The translations under genes were made by a program, and so were the position numbers. Of a DNA stretch of 64,000 nucleotides, positions 43,294-52,348 are shown in pieces. Under the pieces are notes generated by a model, which was not told the DNA's origin, ran no database searches, and saw only the letters and a program-made list of their open reading frames with translations. This DNA is from an uncultured Fibrobacter sp. (GTDB lineage: Bacteria > Fibrobacterota > Fibrobacteria > Fibrobacterales > Fibrobacteraceae). Each line of letters begins with the position of its first letter. The first letter of the stretch is position 1. The stretch covers positions 1-64,000 of the forward strand of contig CAKUXP010000012.1 in the NCBI GenBank assembly GCA_934700345.1. The letters are read 5' to 3'.

Positions 43294-46200
43294 ATGAGTC
43301 AATTCAACATTATAGCAGCCAGTAACGAAAGTACCGTGGTCGCTGAATACACGCCGGAAAGCTCACACTCTGGCAGCTTTCAGAGCGAAGCGGCTCTTGA
43401 AAAAGAGTTCATCCGGCTGCTGACCACACAGGGATATGAGTACCTTACCATTCATGACGAAAACAGTCTGATCACCAACCTCAGACGGCAGCTGGAGCTT
43501 TTGAACAATTACACCTTTACTGACAGCGAGTGGAAGCGTTTCTTCACGGAAGTGCTTGCCAACGCCAACGATGGAATTGTTGAAAAGAGTCTAACCATCC
43601 AGACGGATCATGTCAAGGTACTCCGCCGGGATGATGGAACTTCCAAGAACATTCAGCTCATCGACAAAAAGAACGTTCACAACAACCGCTTGCAGGTGAT
43701 CAACCAGTATGAGGAATCCGATGGCAAGCACGATACACGCTACGATGTGACCATTTTGGTCAACGGCCTACCTCTTGTTCATGTGGAGCTGAAACGTCGG
43801 GGCGTTGCCATCCGGGAAGCCTTTAACCAAATCAAACGCTACCAGAGAGACAGCTTCTGGGCGGCGAGCGGCTTGTACGAGTATGTGCAGATTTTCATTA
43901 TCTCCAACGGAACCCATACCAAGTATTACTCCAACACCACCCGAAACAGCCATATCAAGGAAATGGGAGACTCTGCAAAACAGAAATCGAAGAAAACCAG
44001 CAACAGCTTTGAGTTTACTTCCTTCTGGGCAGACGGCAACAATAAGGTGATTGCCGACCTGATTGATTTTACAAAAACCTTCCTTGCCAAGCACACCATT
44101 CTGAATGTGCTGACCAAGTATTGTGTTTTCACAACGGAAGAAATTCTGATGGTCATGCGTCCCTATCAGATCGCAGCGACCGAGCGCATCTTGAACCGCA
44201 TCGAGGTATCCACCAACTACAAGAAGATGGGAACGATTGACGCAGGCGGCTATATTTGGCACACCACAGGAAGCGGGAAAACGCTGACTTCCTTCAAGAC
44301 AGCACAGCTTGCATCCGCACTTCCTTATGTGGACAAGGTTCTGTTTGTGGTCGATAGAAAAGACCTCGACTATCAGACGATGAAAGAATACGATCGCTTT
44401 GAAAAAGGATCTGCCAACAGCAACGCTTCTACCAGAGTATTGCAGAGACAGCTTGAGGACAGGGACGAAAAAGGCGGCTATCATCCGTATAAAATCATCA
44501 TCACGACCATCCAGAAGCTGGACAACTTTATCTCGAAAAACAAGGGACACGAAGTGTTCGGCAAGCATTGTGTTATCATCTTTGACGAGTGCCACCGCAG
44601 CCAATTTGGAGATATGCACGCTAAGATTATCAAGGCGTTCAGGAATTATCATCTGTTTGGCTTTACCGGCACTCCGATTTTTGCCGCCAATGCAGGAAAA
44701 GGCAAGCACATGGAGCTGCTGACCACGCCGCAGACCTTTGGCGATCAGCTCCACACCTACACCATCGTGGATGCCATCAATGACGGCAATGTGCTTCCGT
44801 TCCGTATCGACTATGTGAATACGGTCAAGGAAAAAGAGAACATCAAGGACAAGAATGTTTCGGCAATCGACATTGAACGGGCGATGGGTGCGCCGGAGCG
44901 CATTCGGGAAATCGTCAAATACACGCTGGAGCATTTTGACCAGAAAACCAAACGCAACAGCTTCTATTCCTTGAAGGGCAAGCGTATGGCGGGCTTTAAT
45001 GCCATGTTCGCTGTCAGCTCCATCCCCATGGCGATGAAGTATTATGCGGAGTTCAAGAAGCAGCTTGCCGAAAGTCATCGACAGTTTACGATTGCAACCA
45101 TTTTCAGTTACTCCGCAAATGAGGATGACCCCGAAGACCTGCCTGCCGGACAGGCAGGTGTTCTGCAAGAGGAAGGCTTTGATACCGATGCTCTTGACCA
45201 GACTTCCCGTGACTTCCTTGAAAGTGCAATTCAAGATTACAACGCTGCGTTCAACACAAACTTTGATACTTCTTCGGACAAGTTCCAGAACTACTACAAA
45301 GACTTGTCCATGCGAGTGAAAAACCGGGAAGTGGATTTGCTGATTGTTGTCAATATGTTCCTCACAGGTTTTGATGCGACTACGCTGAATACCCTGTGGG
45401 TGGACAAGAACATCAAAATGCACGGGCTGATCCAAGCCTATTCCCGAACCAACCGCATCTTGAATTCCGTTAAAACCTACGGCAACATTGTCTGCTTCCG
45501 TGATTTGCAGAAGGCTACGGATGATGCCATCGCTCTCTTTGGAGATAAGAATGCAAGCGGCATTGTTCTGCTCAAGAGCTTCCATGATTACTGGAACGGC
45601 TACGAGGATAACCACGGGAAATATCATCCGGGCTATGTGGACCTGCTCGAAAAGCTGGAAACAGAATTCCCTCTTGGCACACAGATTGTCGGAGAACAGG
45701 CAGAGAAGGACTTTATCAGACTGTTCGGCACAATTCTTAGCATAAGAAACATTCTTTCGTCCTTTGACCAGTTTGCAGAAATGGACAGCATTGTCACACA
45801 AGATTTGCAAAATTATCAGAGTATCTACCTTGATCTCTACGACAAGTACCGCAGAAAGGAAGATGCCGAAAAAGAGGATATAACGGACGATATTGAATTT
45901 GAAATCGAGCTGATCAAGCAGGTAGAAATCAATATCGACTACATATTGATGTTGGTTGAAAAATATCACGACGGAAACTGTGAAGATAAAGAAATCCTTG
46001 CTTCCATCCGCAAGGCGGTTGATGCAAGCATACAGCTTCGCAGCAAGAAGGATCTTATCGAAGCATTTATCAGCCATGTCAATGTGGACACGCAGGTTAC
46101 TGATGATTGGCGCAGATTTGTTCTGGAACAGGAAGAGAGTGATTTGACCGAGATCATCACAAGCGAAAAACTGAAGTCAGAAGAGACCAGAAAGTTTGTT

Positions 46201-46458
46201 GATAATGCGTTCCGTGACGGAGCGTTCAAAACGACAGGAACAGAAATCGACAAGATCATGCCCCCGATTTCACGCTTTGGCGGTGGCGGCAGAGCCAAGA
46301 AAAAGCAAGGTGTTATCGAAAAGCTGAAAGCCTTTTTCGAGAAATACTTCGGTATTGTCGAACATGACTCATTCTCGCCACCAAATGAAAACCACAATTC
46401 TCATTTGATGGCCGCCGATTCCCACCTGCATTATGTGGAAACAACTGCAAATGACTAA
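43294..46458 (+). CDS. hsdR: Type I R-M restriction subunit HsdR
   Basis: Motor and nuclease subunit of 1054 residues. The N-terminal nuclease domain has VTILVNGLPLVHVELKRRG (D...ExK). The SF2 helicase core has Walker A HTTGSGKTLTS, the DEAD-box variant DECHRSQFGD, FTGTPIF and the later motif VI region IQAYSRTNRI. A C-terminal helical assembly domain follows. Seven residues (LPAGQAG) coded by a 21-bp palindromic insertion interrupt a region usually continuous between NEDDPED and the LQEEGFDTDAL segment. The last 30 residues after the usual FEKYFGIV end look unlike HsdR and run into the next gene's start. Confidence 0.94.
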   Translation: MSQFNIIAASNESTVVAEYTPESSHSGSFQSEAALEKEFIRLLTTQGYEYLTIHDENSLITNLRRQLELLNNYTFTDSEWKRFFTEVLANANDGIVEKSLTIQTDHVKVLRRDDGTSKNIQLIDKKNVHNNRLQVINQYEESDGKHDTRYDVTILVNGLPLVHVELKRRGVAIREAFNQIKRYQRDSFWAASGLYEYVQIFIISNGTHTKYYSNTTRNSHIKEMGDSAKQKSKKTSNSFEFTSFWADGNNKVIADLIDFTKTFLAKHTILNVLTKYCVFTTEEILMVMRPYQIAATERILNRIEVSTNYKKMGTIDAGGYIWHTTGSGKTLTSFKTAQLASALPYVDKVLFVVDRKDLDYQTMKEYDRFEKGSANSNASTRVLQRQLEDRDEKGGYHPYKIIITTIQKLDNFISKNKGHEVFGKHCVIIFDECHRSQFGDMHAKIIKAFRNYHLFGFTGTPIFAANAGKGKHMELLTTPQTFGDQLHTYTIVDAINDGNVLPFRIDYVNTVKEKENIKDKNVSAIDIERAMGAPERIREIVKYTLEHFDQKTKRNSFYSLKGKRMAGFNAMFAVSSIPMAMKYYAEFKKQLAESHRQFTIATIFSYSANEDDPEDLPAGQAGVLQEEGFDTDALDQTSRDFLESAIQDYNAAFNTNFDTSSDKFQNYYKDLSMRVKNREVDLLIVVNMFLTGFDATTLNTLWVDKNIKMHGLIQAYSRTNRILNSVKTYGNIVCFRDLQKATDDAIALFGDKNASGIVLLKSFHDYWNGYEDNHGKYHPGYVDLLEKLETEFPLGTQIVGEQAEKDFIRLFGTILSIRNILSSFDQFAEMDSIVTQDLQNYQSIYLDLYDKYRRKEDAEKEDITDDIEFEIELIKQVEINIDYILMLVEKYHDGNCEDKEILASIRKAVDASIQLRSKKDLIEAFISHVNVDTQVTDDWRRFVLEQEESDLTEIITSEKLKSEETRKFVDNAFRDGAFKTTGTEIDKIMPPISRFGGGGRAKKKQGVIEKLKAFFEKYFGIVEHDSFSPPNENHNSHLMAADSHLHYVETTAND
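45137..45159. repeat. Palindromic in-frame insertion in hsdR
   Basis: ACCTGCCTG and CAGGCAGGT, nine-base perfect arms around CCGGA, adding the residues LPAGQAG without breaking the frame. It resembles a miniature palindromic element. Confidence 0.7.
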
Positions 46459-46945
46459 AATTCTCTTTGTCTGTCACGGAAATATCTGCCGCAGCCCGAT
46501 GGCGGAATTCATCATGAAACAGCTCGTCAAAAAAGCCAATCGACAGGATGAATTTTTCATCGAAAGCGCGGCGACAAGCACCGAGGAAATCGGAAACCCC
46601 GTCTATCCGCCCGCACAAAGAACCCTTAAGCTTCATGGCATCGACGCGAATGGGAAAACAGCTCGACAAATGACCTTTCGCGATTTCGAAAAATTCCATT
46701 ACATCGTGCTGATGGACAAAAACAATCTGAGAAACCTGCGCGGGATCCTTCCCCGGGGAATTTACGATAAAGAGTGTCTTCCAAAAATGAACGCACCTTT
46801 TTCCCGACGGTTGCAAAAAGTTTCCCTGCTGCTCGATTACACGGAAAATCCGCGCGATGTCGCAGACCCTTGGTACACCGGCGATTTTGAAACGACATGG
46901 AACGACATTCTAGACGGTTGCAAATGTCTTCTCTCGCTCCTATGA
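46451..46945 (+). CDS. Low-molecular-weight protein tyrosine phosphatase
   Basis: The 164-aa product has the P-loop C8-H-G-N-I-C-R14-S at the N-terminus and the general-acid loop DPWYTG near residue 143. Together these define the LMW phosphatase family, with roles in Tyr-phosphate signalling and exopolysaccharide control. The ATG at 46451 overlaps the hsdR stop by 8 bases; earlier in-frame starts lie within hsdR. Composition returns to that of the core genome, so this is probably the first native gene after the island. Confidence 0.9.
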   Translation: MTKILFVCHGNICRSPMAEFIMKQLVKKANRQDEFFIESAATSTEEIGNPVYPPAQRTLKLHGIDANGKTARQMTFRDFEKFHYIVLMDKNNLRNLRGILPRGIYDKECLPKMNAPFSRRLQKVSLLLDYTENPRDVADPWYTGDFETTWNDILDGCKCLLSLL

Positions 46946-46985
46946 TTTATAGGAAAAAACTATAGCCAAACATCAAAAAACAGTA

Positions 46986-47015
46986 TTGGACAAATCGCTT
47001 CAAGCGTTCTAATTT
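46986..47015 (+). promoter_or_regulatory. Possible metY promoter with small palindrome
   Basis: TTGGAC (46986-46991), 18-base spacer, TAATTT (47010-47015). The spacer contains CGCTTCAAGCG, a near-perfect palindrome that could be an operator. AAGGAGAA precedes the metY ATG at 47064. Confidence 0.4.
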
Positions 47016-47063
47016 GTAGCGCGTAAACAATCAACGGCGAAAGCGCCAAGGAGAATTAACACA

Positions 47064-48356
47064 ATGACAATTCCAAACAAGAAATACCATTTTGAAACAC
47101 TCCAGCTTCACGTCGGACAGGAACACGCCGATCCGGTCACCGATTCCCGCGCCGTTCCCATCTACGCGACCACCTCTTACGTTTTCCACAATGCGCAGCA
47201 CGCCGCCGACCGTTTCGGTCTCCGCGATGCGGGAAACATCTACGGGCGTTTAACCAATTCAACCCAAGGCGTCTTTGAGCAGAGAATCGCCGCTCTAGAA
47301 GGCGGAACATCGGGACTTGCCGTCGCAAGCGGAGCCGCCGCCATCACCTACACCATCGAAGCCTTGGCTCAAGCCGGCGACCACATCGTCGCGCAAAAAA
47401 CGATTTACGGCGGGACCTCAAACCTGCTCGAGCACACGCTTCCCCAGTTCGGAATCCAGACGACATTCGTCGATGCACACAATCTGCAGGAACTCGAAAA
47501 GGCCATCAAAGAAAATACAAAGGCTGTCTATATCGAAACTCTCGGAAATCCCAACTCCGACATTCCCGACATCGACGCAATCGCTGAAATCGCCCACAGG
47601 CACGGACTTCCGCTCGTCGTCGACAACACATTCGGAACGCCTTACCTGATCCGTCCGATTGAACACGGCGCAGACATCGTCGTCCACTCGGCGACAAAGT
47701 TTATCGGCGGACACGGAACGACTCTCGGCGGCGTCATCGTCGAATCCGGAAAGTTCGACTGGAAAAAGTCCGGCAAGTACGCTCCCATCGCTGCGCCCAA
47801 TCCGAGTTACCATGGGATTTCCTTTGCGGATGCCGTAGGCCCGGCGGCGTTCACGACTTACATTCGCGCGATTCTTCTCCGCGATGAAGGCGCGACGATT
47901 TCGCCGTTCGCCGCGTTTCTCCTCTTGCAGGGAACCGAAACGCTTTCGCTCCGGCTTGACCGCCACATCGAAAACACGAAAAAGATCGTCGAATTCCTCG
48001 CACACCACCCGAAAGTGGAAAAGGTGAACCATCCGTCTCTCCCAGACCATCCGGACCACGCCCTCTACCAGAAATACTTCCCGAACGGCGGGGCGTCCAT
48101 CTTTACGTTCGAAATCAAAGGTGGGCAGAAGGAAGCGTTCCGGTTTATCGACAGCCTTGAAATCTTCTCGCTGCTTGCAAACGTCGCCGACGTCAAGAGC
48201 CTCGTCATCCACCCGGCATCTACGACGCATTCCCAGCTGACCGAAGCCGAGCTTCTCGACCAGGGAATCAAGCCGAATACGATTCGCCTTTCAATCGGAA
48301 CGGAAAATGTCCAGGACATCATCGAGGATCTTTCGCAAGCGCTCGACAAAATCTAG
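47064..48356 (+). CDS. metY: O-acetylhomoserine sulfhydrylase
   Basis: PLP enzyme of methionine synthesis that joins O-acetylhomoserine and sulfide to make homocysteine. The 430-aa product has the Cys/Met-metabolism fold with GQEHADPVTDSRAVPIYATTSY, the PLP lysine in VVHSATKFIGGHGT, and the long insert NPSYHGISFADA...AFTTYIRAILLRDEGA that marks the MetY subgroup. HPASTTHSQL lies near the C-terminus. It is a single gene, ended by a hairpin terminator. Confidence 0.94.
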   Translation: MTIPNKKYHFETLQLHVGQEHADPVTDSRAVPIYATTSYVFHNAQHAADRFGLRDAGNIYGRLTNSTQGVFEQRIAALEGGTSGLAVASGAAAITYTIEALAQAGDHIVAQKTIYGGTSNLLEHTLPQFGIQTTFVDAHNLQELEKAIKENTKAVYIETLGNPNSDIPDIDAIAEIAHRHGLPLVVDNTFGTPYLIRPIEHGADIVVHSATKFIGGHGTTLGGVIVESGKFDWKKSGKYAPIAAPNPSYHGISFADAVGPAAFTTYIRAILLRDEGATISPFAAFLLLQGTETLSLRLDRHIENTKKIVEFLAHHPKVEKVNHPSLPDHPDHALYQKYFPNGGASIFTFEIKGGQKEAFRFIDSLEIFSLLANVADVKSLVIHPASTTHSQLTEAELLDQGIKPNTIRLSIGTENVQDIIEDLSQALDKI

Positions 48357-48374
48357 CCACAAATTTTAAGAACG

Positions 48375-48406
48375 AAAAACGGACGCTCAAACGAGCATCC
48401 GTTTTT
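48375..48406. terminator. Bidirectional terminator metY / FISUMP gene
   Basis: AAAAACGGACGCTC pairs with GAGCATCCGTTTTT (13 of 14), AAAC loop. It serves both convergent genes. Confidence 0.8.
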
Positions 48407-48424
48407 ATTTAGACAAGGTATTTA

Positions 48425-49630
48425 TCAGTCTTTGATACAGCGGACAGATGCCGAATAGGCGGCCATTTCCGCTGAAGCCAATTCACACATATCGTTACTT
48501 GCGAGTACAAAAAAACTATAAAACTCGGAATTATCATAATCAAACGACGAAGAAATAAAACTTTCCCCAATTCCTTTATAATATAGCACATCGATCTGTA
48601 CCCCCGCAAGCTGGATTCCAAAGCCGAATTCATCATTTCCCCCAGAGGATTTAGAAACAAGCGCTTTGATCATTTTATTTTTTAGGTCGGTCGAATCTAA
48701 TTTATCGATAACAAACCCTATCAGTTGATTCCATTCGGTTGTGTCCGGCAAATGCCAACCTTCCGGACAGATCCCTCGAATTCGAAGTCCCGCCAGGATG
48801 CTATCAACGCATACTGAATCTTTCTTAGCCCAATTGCCGCACCCCTTTCCCATCTCTCCATACACGGCAGCCGAATCCATTGCGGCTGACCATGAATAGA
48901 AACGGCCAAACTGATTACAGGATTCTTCCAACCCCAGTGCACATCCATAACCGTAACCATGCGCATATTCCAGGTTCAAGTTCTCCGCCATCCAGGTCTG
49001 TTCGCCGATTGTTACCGAACGATATACCCGCCCATCTCGGTCATCGGTAAACACTTCGTAATCAATATCCGGGTTCATATTCTTCCAGGCAAGCGCCTTG
49101 TTCTTATAGACCTTTTTATCCTGGCAGACGTCCTTCCCGACCGAATAAATTTCTTCGCCGCACTTGGCATAGACCGTATTTTCATAGCAGAATTCGGAAT
49201 CCGTCTTGTAGGGAACGTTACCGCAAAGCGCAATGTGGAAAGTTGTCGAATCGTCTCCGCAAACCTGCACAAGCGTTCCATTTCCGCTGTCCGAAATTCG
49301 GCAACCGGACGCTATCGTTCCAACCGAATCCCCATCGCAGACGATTTTAAATCCCGAGCTATCGGCAAGTGCCGAAACGGAACAAGAAGAGTCGCCCTTG
49401 CCCGCGGCGGAAACATTTTTCCATGCAGAATCTGCACAGACAAAGATCGCGTTTTCCTTCGATACAAACCTCATTTCGCCTTCGAATTCTCCGGTACATT
49501 TTCCAAGTTCGTTACTAGACGAAACGATTTCCACGCCCGAAGTTTCGTTCGTTACGTTGGTTACGTCATCGCCACAGGCGGCAAGGAGAAGTGCCGTTGT
49601 CGATAATAAAACCAGATGTTTTTTCTTCAT
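48425..49630 (-). CDS. FISUMP-domain lipoprotein
   Basis: The 401-aa lipoprotein has a signal peptide with lipobox ending at C19 (LLAAC) and a linker rich in Ser/Asp/Cys (20-180). A C-terminal FISUMP domain follows: GRVYRSVTIGEQTWMAENLN, then YSWSAAMDSAA and RGICPEGWHLPDTTEW, and a final SVRCIKD. FISUMP is the large paralogous domain family first described in Fibrobacter succinogenes and is this window's best taxonomic marker. Its function is unknown; members are cell-surface proteins. The 222-base upstream gap is AT-rich and shows nothing else. Confidence 0.9.
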   Translation of the reverse strand: MKKKHLVLLSTTALLLAACGDDVTNVTNETSGVEIVSSSNELGKCTGEFEGEMRFVSKENAIFVCADSAWKNVSAAGKGDSSCSVSALADSSGFKIVCDGDSVGTIASGCRISDSGNGTLVQVCGDDSTTFHIALCGNVPYKTDSEFCYENTVYAKCGEEIYSVGKDVCQDKKVYKNKALAWKNMNPDIDYEVFTDDRDGRVYRSVTIGEQTWMAENLNLEYAHGYGYGCALGLEESCNQFGRFYSWSAAMDSAAVYGEMGKGCGNWAKKDSVCVDSILAGLRIRGICPEGWHLPDTTEWNQLIGFVIDKLDSTDLKNKMIKALVSKSSGGNDEFGFGIQLAGVQIDVLYYKGIGESFISSSFDYDNSEFYSFFVLASNDMCELASAEMAAYSASVRCIKD

Positions 49631-49852
49631 AGTGTTCCTTTTGTTTTGATGTTGCGAAAAAACGGCAAAAACCGAAAGTGTAAAATTTGATTTTTCGTCA
49701 TATCTATATTTTCCTTTCGGTTTTTAAAAAATATACATTCAATAATAACAATTTCGCAAAGTTTCGTCAAACATCTAGAGCTATTTATATTCCGGGATAC
49801 TTTGTAAAATCCGTATTCCGAATTACGTTCTGTTTTTCAGACCGTTAGATTT

Positions 49853-51778
49853 TTAATGCGAACGTCCGCGACGCCTTTCGTTCCGCTCTTTTTTAAAGCG
49901 GCGCCTCTCCAAGGCGCGCTCCTTGCTCGGTTCGTAAACGCGACCTTCCTTGTAAGACGTTCGGGAAAGCAGCAGTCTTGAAATCTTTCCGAGCTTCAGG
50001 CGTTCGAGCGTCTGCTGGATCCAGACGCGATTCTCGGGTATGTACCAGAAGAAGAAGCGTTTCTGGTTGTTTTTCTGGGCCGGGGTTTTCGCCACATAGA
50101 GCGGCTTTCCGTCGGGGTACATTTCCGCATGGTACATTTCCGTCGCAATTGTCATCGGCGTCGGCGTAAAGTCCTGGACCTGTTCCAACCGAAAACCGAG
50201 CTGTTTCGTTTCGAGCGCAAGCTCCGCCATATCCTTTTCGGTGCAGCCCGGATGGCTCGATATAAAGTAAGGGATTATCTGCTGGTTCTTTCCTGCGGAA
50301 GCGCTTTCCCTGTCAAAGATTTCCTTGAACTTGTAGAACAGACTGAACGACGGCTTGCGAATAAGGCTCAGGACACTGTCGGATGTGTGTTCCGGGGCGA
50401 CTTTCAAGCGCCCGCTCACATGATGCCAAATCAGCTCGCGCGTATATTCTTGATGGTCTTCTTGAAGCGACTTGTCGGTTGTCTCCTGCAAGAGCAAATC
50501 GTAGCGGACACCGCTTCCGATAAAAAGGTGCTTGACTTTCGGATTTTGGGAAACTTCGCGGTAAAGTTCCGTCAACTCGTGATGCCGCGTATTCATATTG
50601 TCACAAATCCGCGGAAATACGCAACTCGGGCGTGCGCATTTTTCGCAGCGGGAAACATCCTTTCCCCGCATCTTGTACATGTTCGCACTGGGACCGCCTA
50701 AATCCGTAATCGTCCCCGCAAAACCGGGCATCTGCGTCACGATATCCACTTCGCGAAGGATACTTTCCCGGCTGCGACTCGCCACGAACTTTCCCTGGTG
50801 CGCATTGATCGCGCAAAAACTGCATCCGCCGAAACAGCCCCGATGCGTATTGATGGAAAACTTGATCATCTCGAACGCAGGGACCGGGCCGCGTTTCTTG
50901 TAGCGCGGATGCGGCGCCCGCATATAGGGATATTCAAAACTTTCGTCCAGTTCGCCATCCTTCAACGGCGGATACGGCGGATTGATTACGACAGTCGATT
51001 CATCAACGTCCTGCAGGATTCGCCGCGCATGAATCCGGTTAGACTCCACTTCCGTTTTCCGGAACGCTTCGAACTGTTTTCTCTTACTTTGTACGCAATC
51101 CTCATAGCTAGGAAGGACCAAATCCTCATATTCCCGATTTTTAGGGACATGTCCCTTGGGAACGAGGAAGGCCGTTTGCGGAACGGAATTCATGTTCGAG
51201 AAAGGCACGCCTTTCTTCAGCAGGCGCAAAAGTTCCTTCATCGGTTTTTCGCCCATTCCGTAGATGAGCATGTCCGCACCCGTCGTTGCGAGAATCGACG
51301 GAAAGATTCTGTCGCCCCAGTAATCATAATGGCTGATGCGTCGCAAGCTCGATTCCAGCCCACCGATGACAATCGGAACATCCGGATAGAGCTGTTTCAA
51401 AATTTTCGCATAGACACTAGTCGCACGGTCCGGTCGAAATCCAGCCCTGCCGCCGGGAGTAAACGCGTCGTCGCTCCGAAGCCGCTTTGCCGCCGTGTAA
51501 TGGTTTACCATGCTGTCCATGCCGCTCGATATGGCAAAGAACAGCCGAGGTTTCCCGAGCTTCTTAAAATCTCGTAAATCGTCCCGCCAGTTCGGCTGGG
51601 GAAGAATCGCGACACGGTAGCCCTCGTGCTCGATCAGGCGAGACATGACCGCATGGCCAAACGAAGGGTGATCGACATAGGCGTCGGCGGAAACGACAAC
51701 GACATCGACAAAGTCCCAGCCGCGAGCCTCCAAGTCTTCCTTGGAAATCGGCAGAAATCCGTGATCCTGTTCCATCAT
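49853..51778 (-). CDS. ygiQ: YgiQ-family radical SAM protein
   Basis: The 641-aa protein of the YgiQ family has a B12-binding-like N-terminus (residues about 20-200, including SSGMDSMVNHYTA and PIVIGGLESSLRR) and a radical-SAM core. The core contains THRGCFGGCSFCAINAHQG, the CxxxCxxC cluster site. A further Cys-rich part (CEKCARPSC) and a basic tail (ERRRFKKERNERRRGR) follow. The reaction is unknown. It overlaps the arsR-type regulator gene by 4 bases, an unexpected coupling that may place it under metal control. Confidence 0.92.
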   Translation of the reverse strand: MMEQDHGFLPISKEDLEARGWDFVDVVVVSADAYVDHPSFGHAVMSRLIEHEGYRVAILPQPNWRDDLRDFKKLGKPRLFFAISSGMDSMVNHYTAAKRLRSDDAFTPGGRAGFRPDRATSVYAKILKQLYPDVPIVIGGLESSLRRISHYDYWGDRIFPSILATTGADMLIYGMGEKPMKELLRLLKKGVPFSNMNSVPQTAFLVPKGHVPKNREYEDLVLPSYEDCVQSKRKQFEAFRKTEVESNRIHARRILQDVDESTVVINPPYPPLKDGELDESFEYPYMRAPHPRYKKRGPVPAFEMIKFSINTHRGCFGGCSFCAINAHQGKFVASRSRESILREVDIVTQMPGFAGTITDLGGPSANMYKMRGKDVSRCEKCARPSCVFPRICDNMNTRHHELTELYREVSQNPKVKHLFIGSGVRYDLLLQETTDKSLQEDHQEYTRELIWHHVSGRLKVAPEHTSDSVLSLIRKPSFSLFYKFKEIFDRESASAGKNQQIIPYFISSHPGCTEKDMAELALETKQLGFRLEQVQDFTPTPMTIATEMYHAEMYPDGKPLYVAKTPAQKNNQKRFFFWYIPENRVWIQQTLERLKLGKISRLLLSRTSYKEGRVYEPSKERALERRRFKKERNERRRGRSH

Positions 51779-52134
51779 TTTTTACCTTCCGGGCATGTGA
51801 TTTCCGCGACCGATTCGATCGTGACATGGAGCTGCCTGACCAGCGGAGTCCCCGCAGCCCGATAGAACATTTCTTTCCCGAGCCGGCTCGATTCGATAAG
51901 ACCAGCCGCTTTCAAGAGACGCAGATGGTGCGATACCGCCGGACTAGACATTCCCACCAGTTCGGCGATATTCGTCACACATTCCTCCGCGTGACAGAGC
52001 AGCCAGAAAATCCGCAGACGGGAAACATCTCCCAACTGCTTCAGCGCGCCCGCAACCTGCGTTGCCGCGCGCTCGGTAGGCATCCGTTTCGCAAGGATCA
52101 GTTCTTTTTCGGTAACGGGATGATTGTGCGACAA
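51775..52134 (-). CDS. ArsR/SmtB-family metal-responsive repressor
   Basis: Winged-helix repressor that probably leaves DNA when it binds Zn, Cd or Pb. The 119-aa product has LGDVSRLRIFWLLCHAEECVTNIAELVGMSSPAVSHHLRLLKAAGLI, the typical fold. Cysteines in the LLCH/EEC segment are candidate metal ligands. The open frame extends to 52338. A TTG at 52134 preceded by GGAAGGA gives the best start (LSHNHPVTEKEL); an ATG at 52083 would be shorter. It is divergent from the HMA/ATPase genes, with an 11-bp-arm palindrome in the shared region. Confidence 0.87.
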   Translation of the reverse strand: MSHNHPVTEKELILAKRMPTERAATQVAGALKQLGDVSRLRIFWLLCHAEECVTNIAELVGMSSPAVSHHLRLLKAAGLIESSRLGKEMFYRAAGTPLVRQLHVTIESVAEITCPEGKK

Positions 52135-52260
52135 TTTTAGTGTCCTTCCGGTGAAAAAATTTCTCTTTAAGATAGAAAAAGCCACACCAGGAATCGCGGT
52201 TTTCAAAACTCGAAATTCTCGTTCCGATACGGAAATCCGAAAATTTCTCCGAACTTCATC

Positions 52261-52289
52261 TTGCCACGGGGAAAGTCCCGAATTATATT
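52261..52289 (+). promoter_or_regulatory. Promoter of the metal-export operon
   Basis: TTGCCA (52261-52266), 17-base spacer, TATATT (52284-52289); the latter is also the start of a TATATTTG box. The predicted transcription start falls in the operator just downstream. Confidence 0.6.
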
Positions 52290-52295
52290 TGAGAT

Positions 52296-52323
52296 AAACG
52301 ATTAAACAAATATTTAATCGTTT
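52296..52323. promoter_or_regulatory. Palindromic ArsR/SmtB-type operator
   Basis: Perfect 11-base arms AAACGATTAAA / TTTAATCGTTT around CAAATA, placed at the transcription start of the export operon. Its core resembles the 12-2-12 operators of SmtB/CzrA-type repressors. Confidence 0.75.
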
Positions 52324-52348
52324 GATAAACCAAACCAAAGAGGTCCCG

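Noticed and set aside
43768..46077. 769-codon open frame on the minus strand
   Set aside because: Lies entirely antisense to hsdR, whose motifs are clear; the reading has no recognisable motif and reflects codon bias of hsdR.
46946..47063. SAM-type riboswitch before metY
   Set aside because: Only about 120 bases with a small palindrome; no conserved SAM riboswitch core could be recognised.
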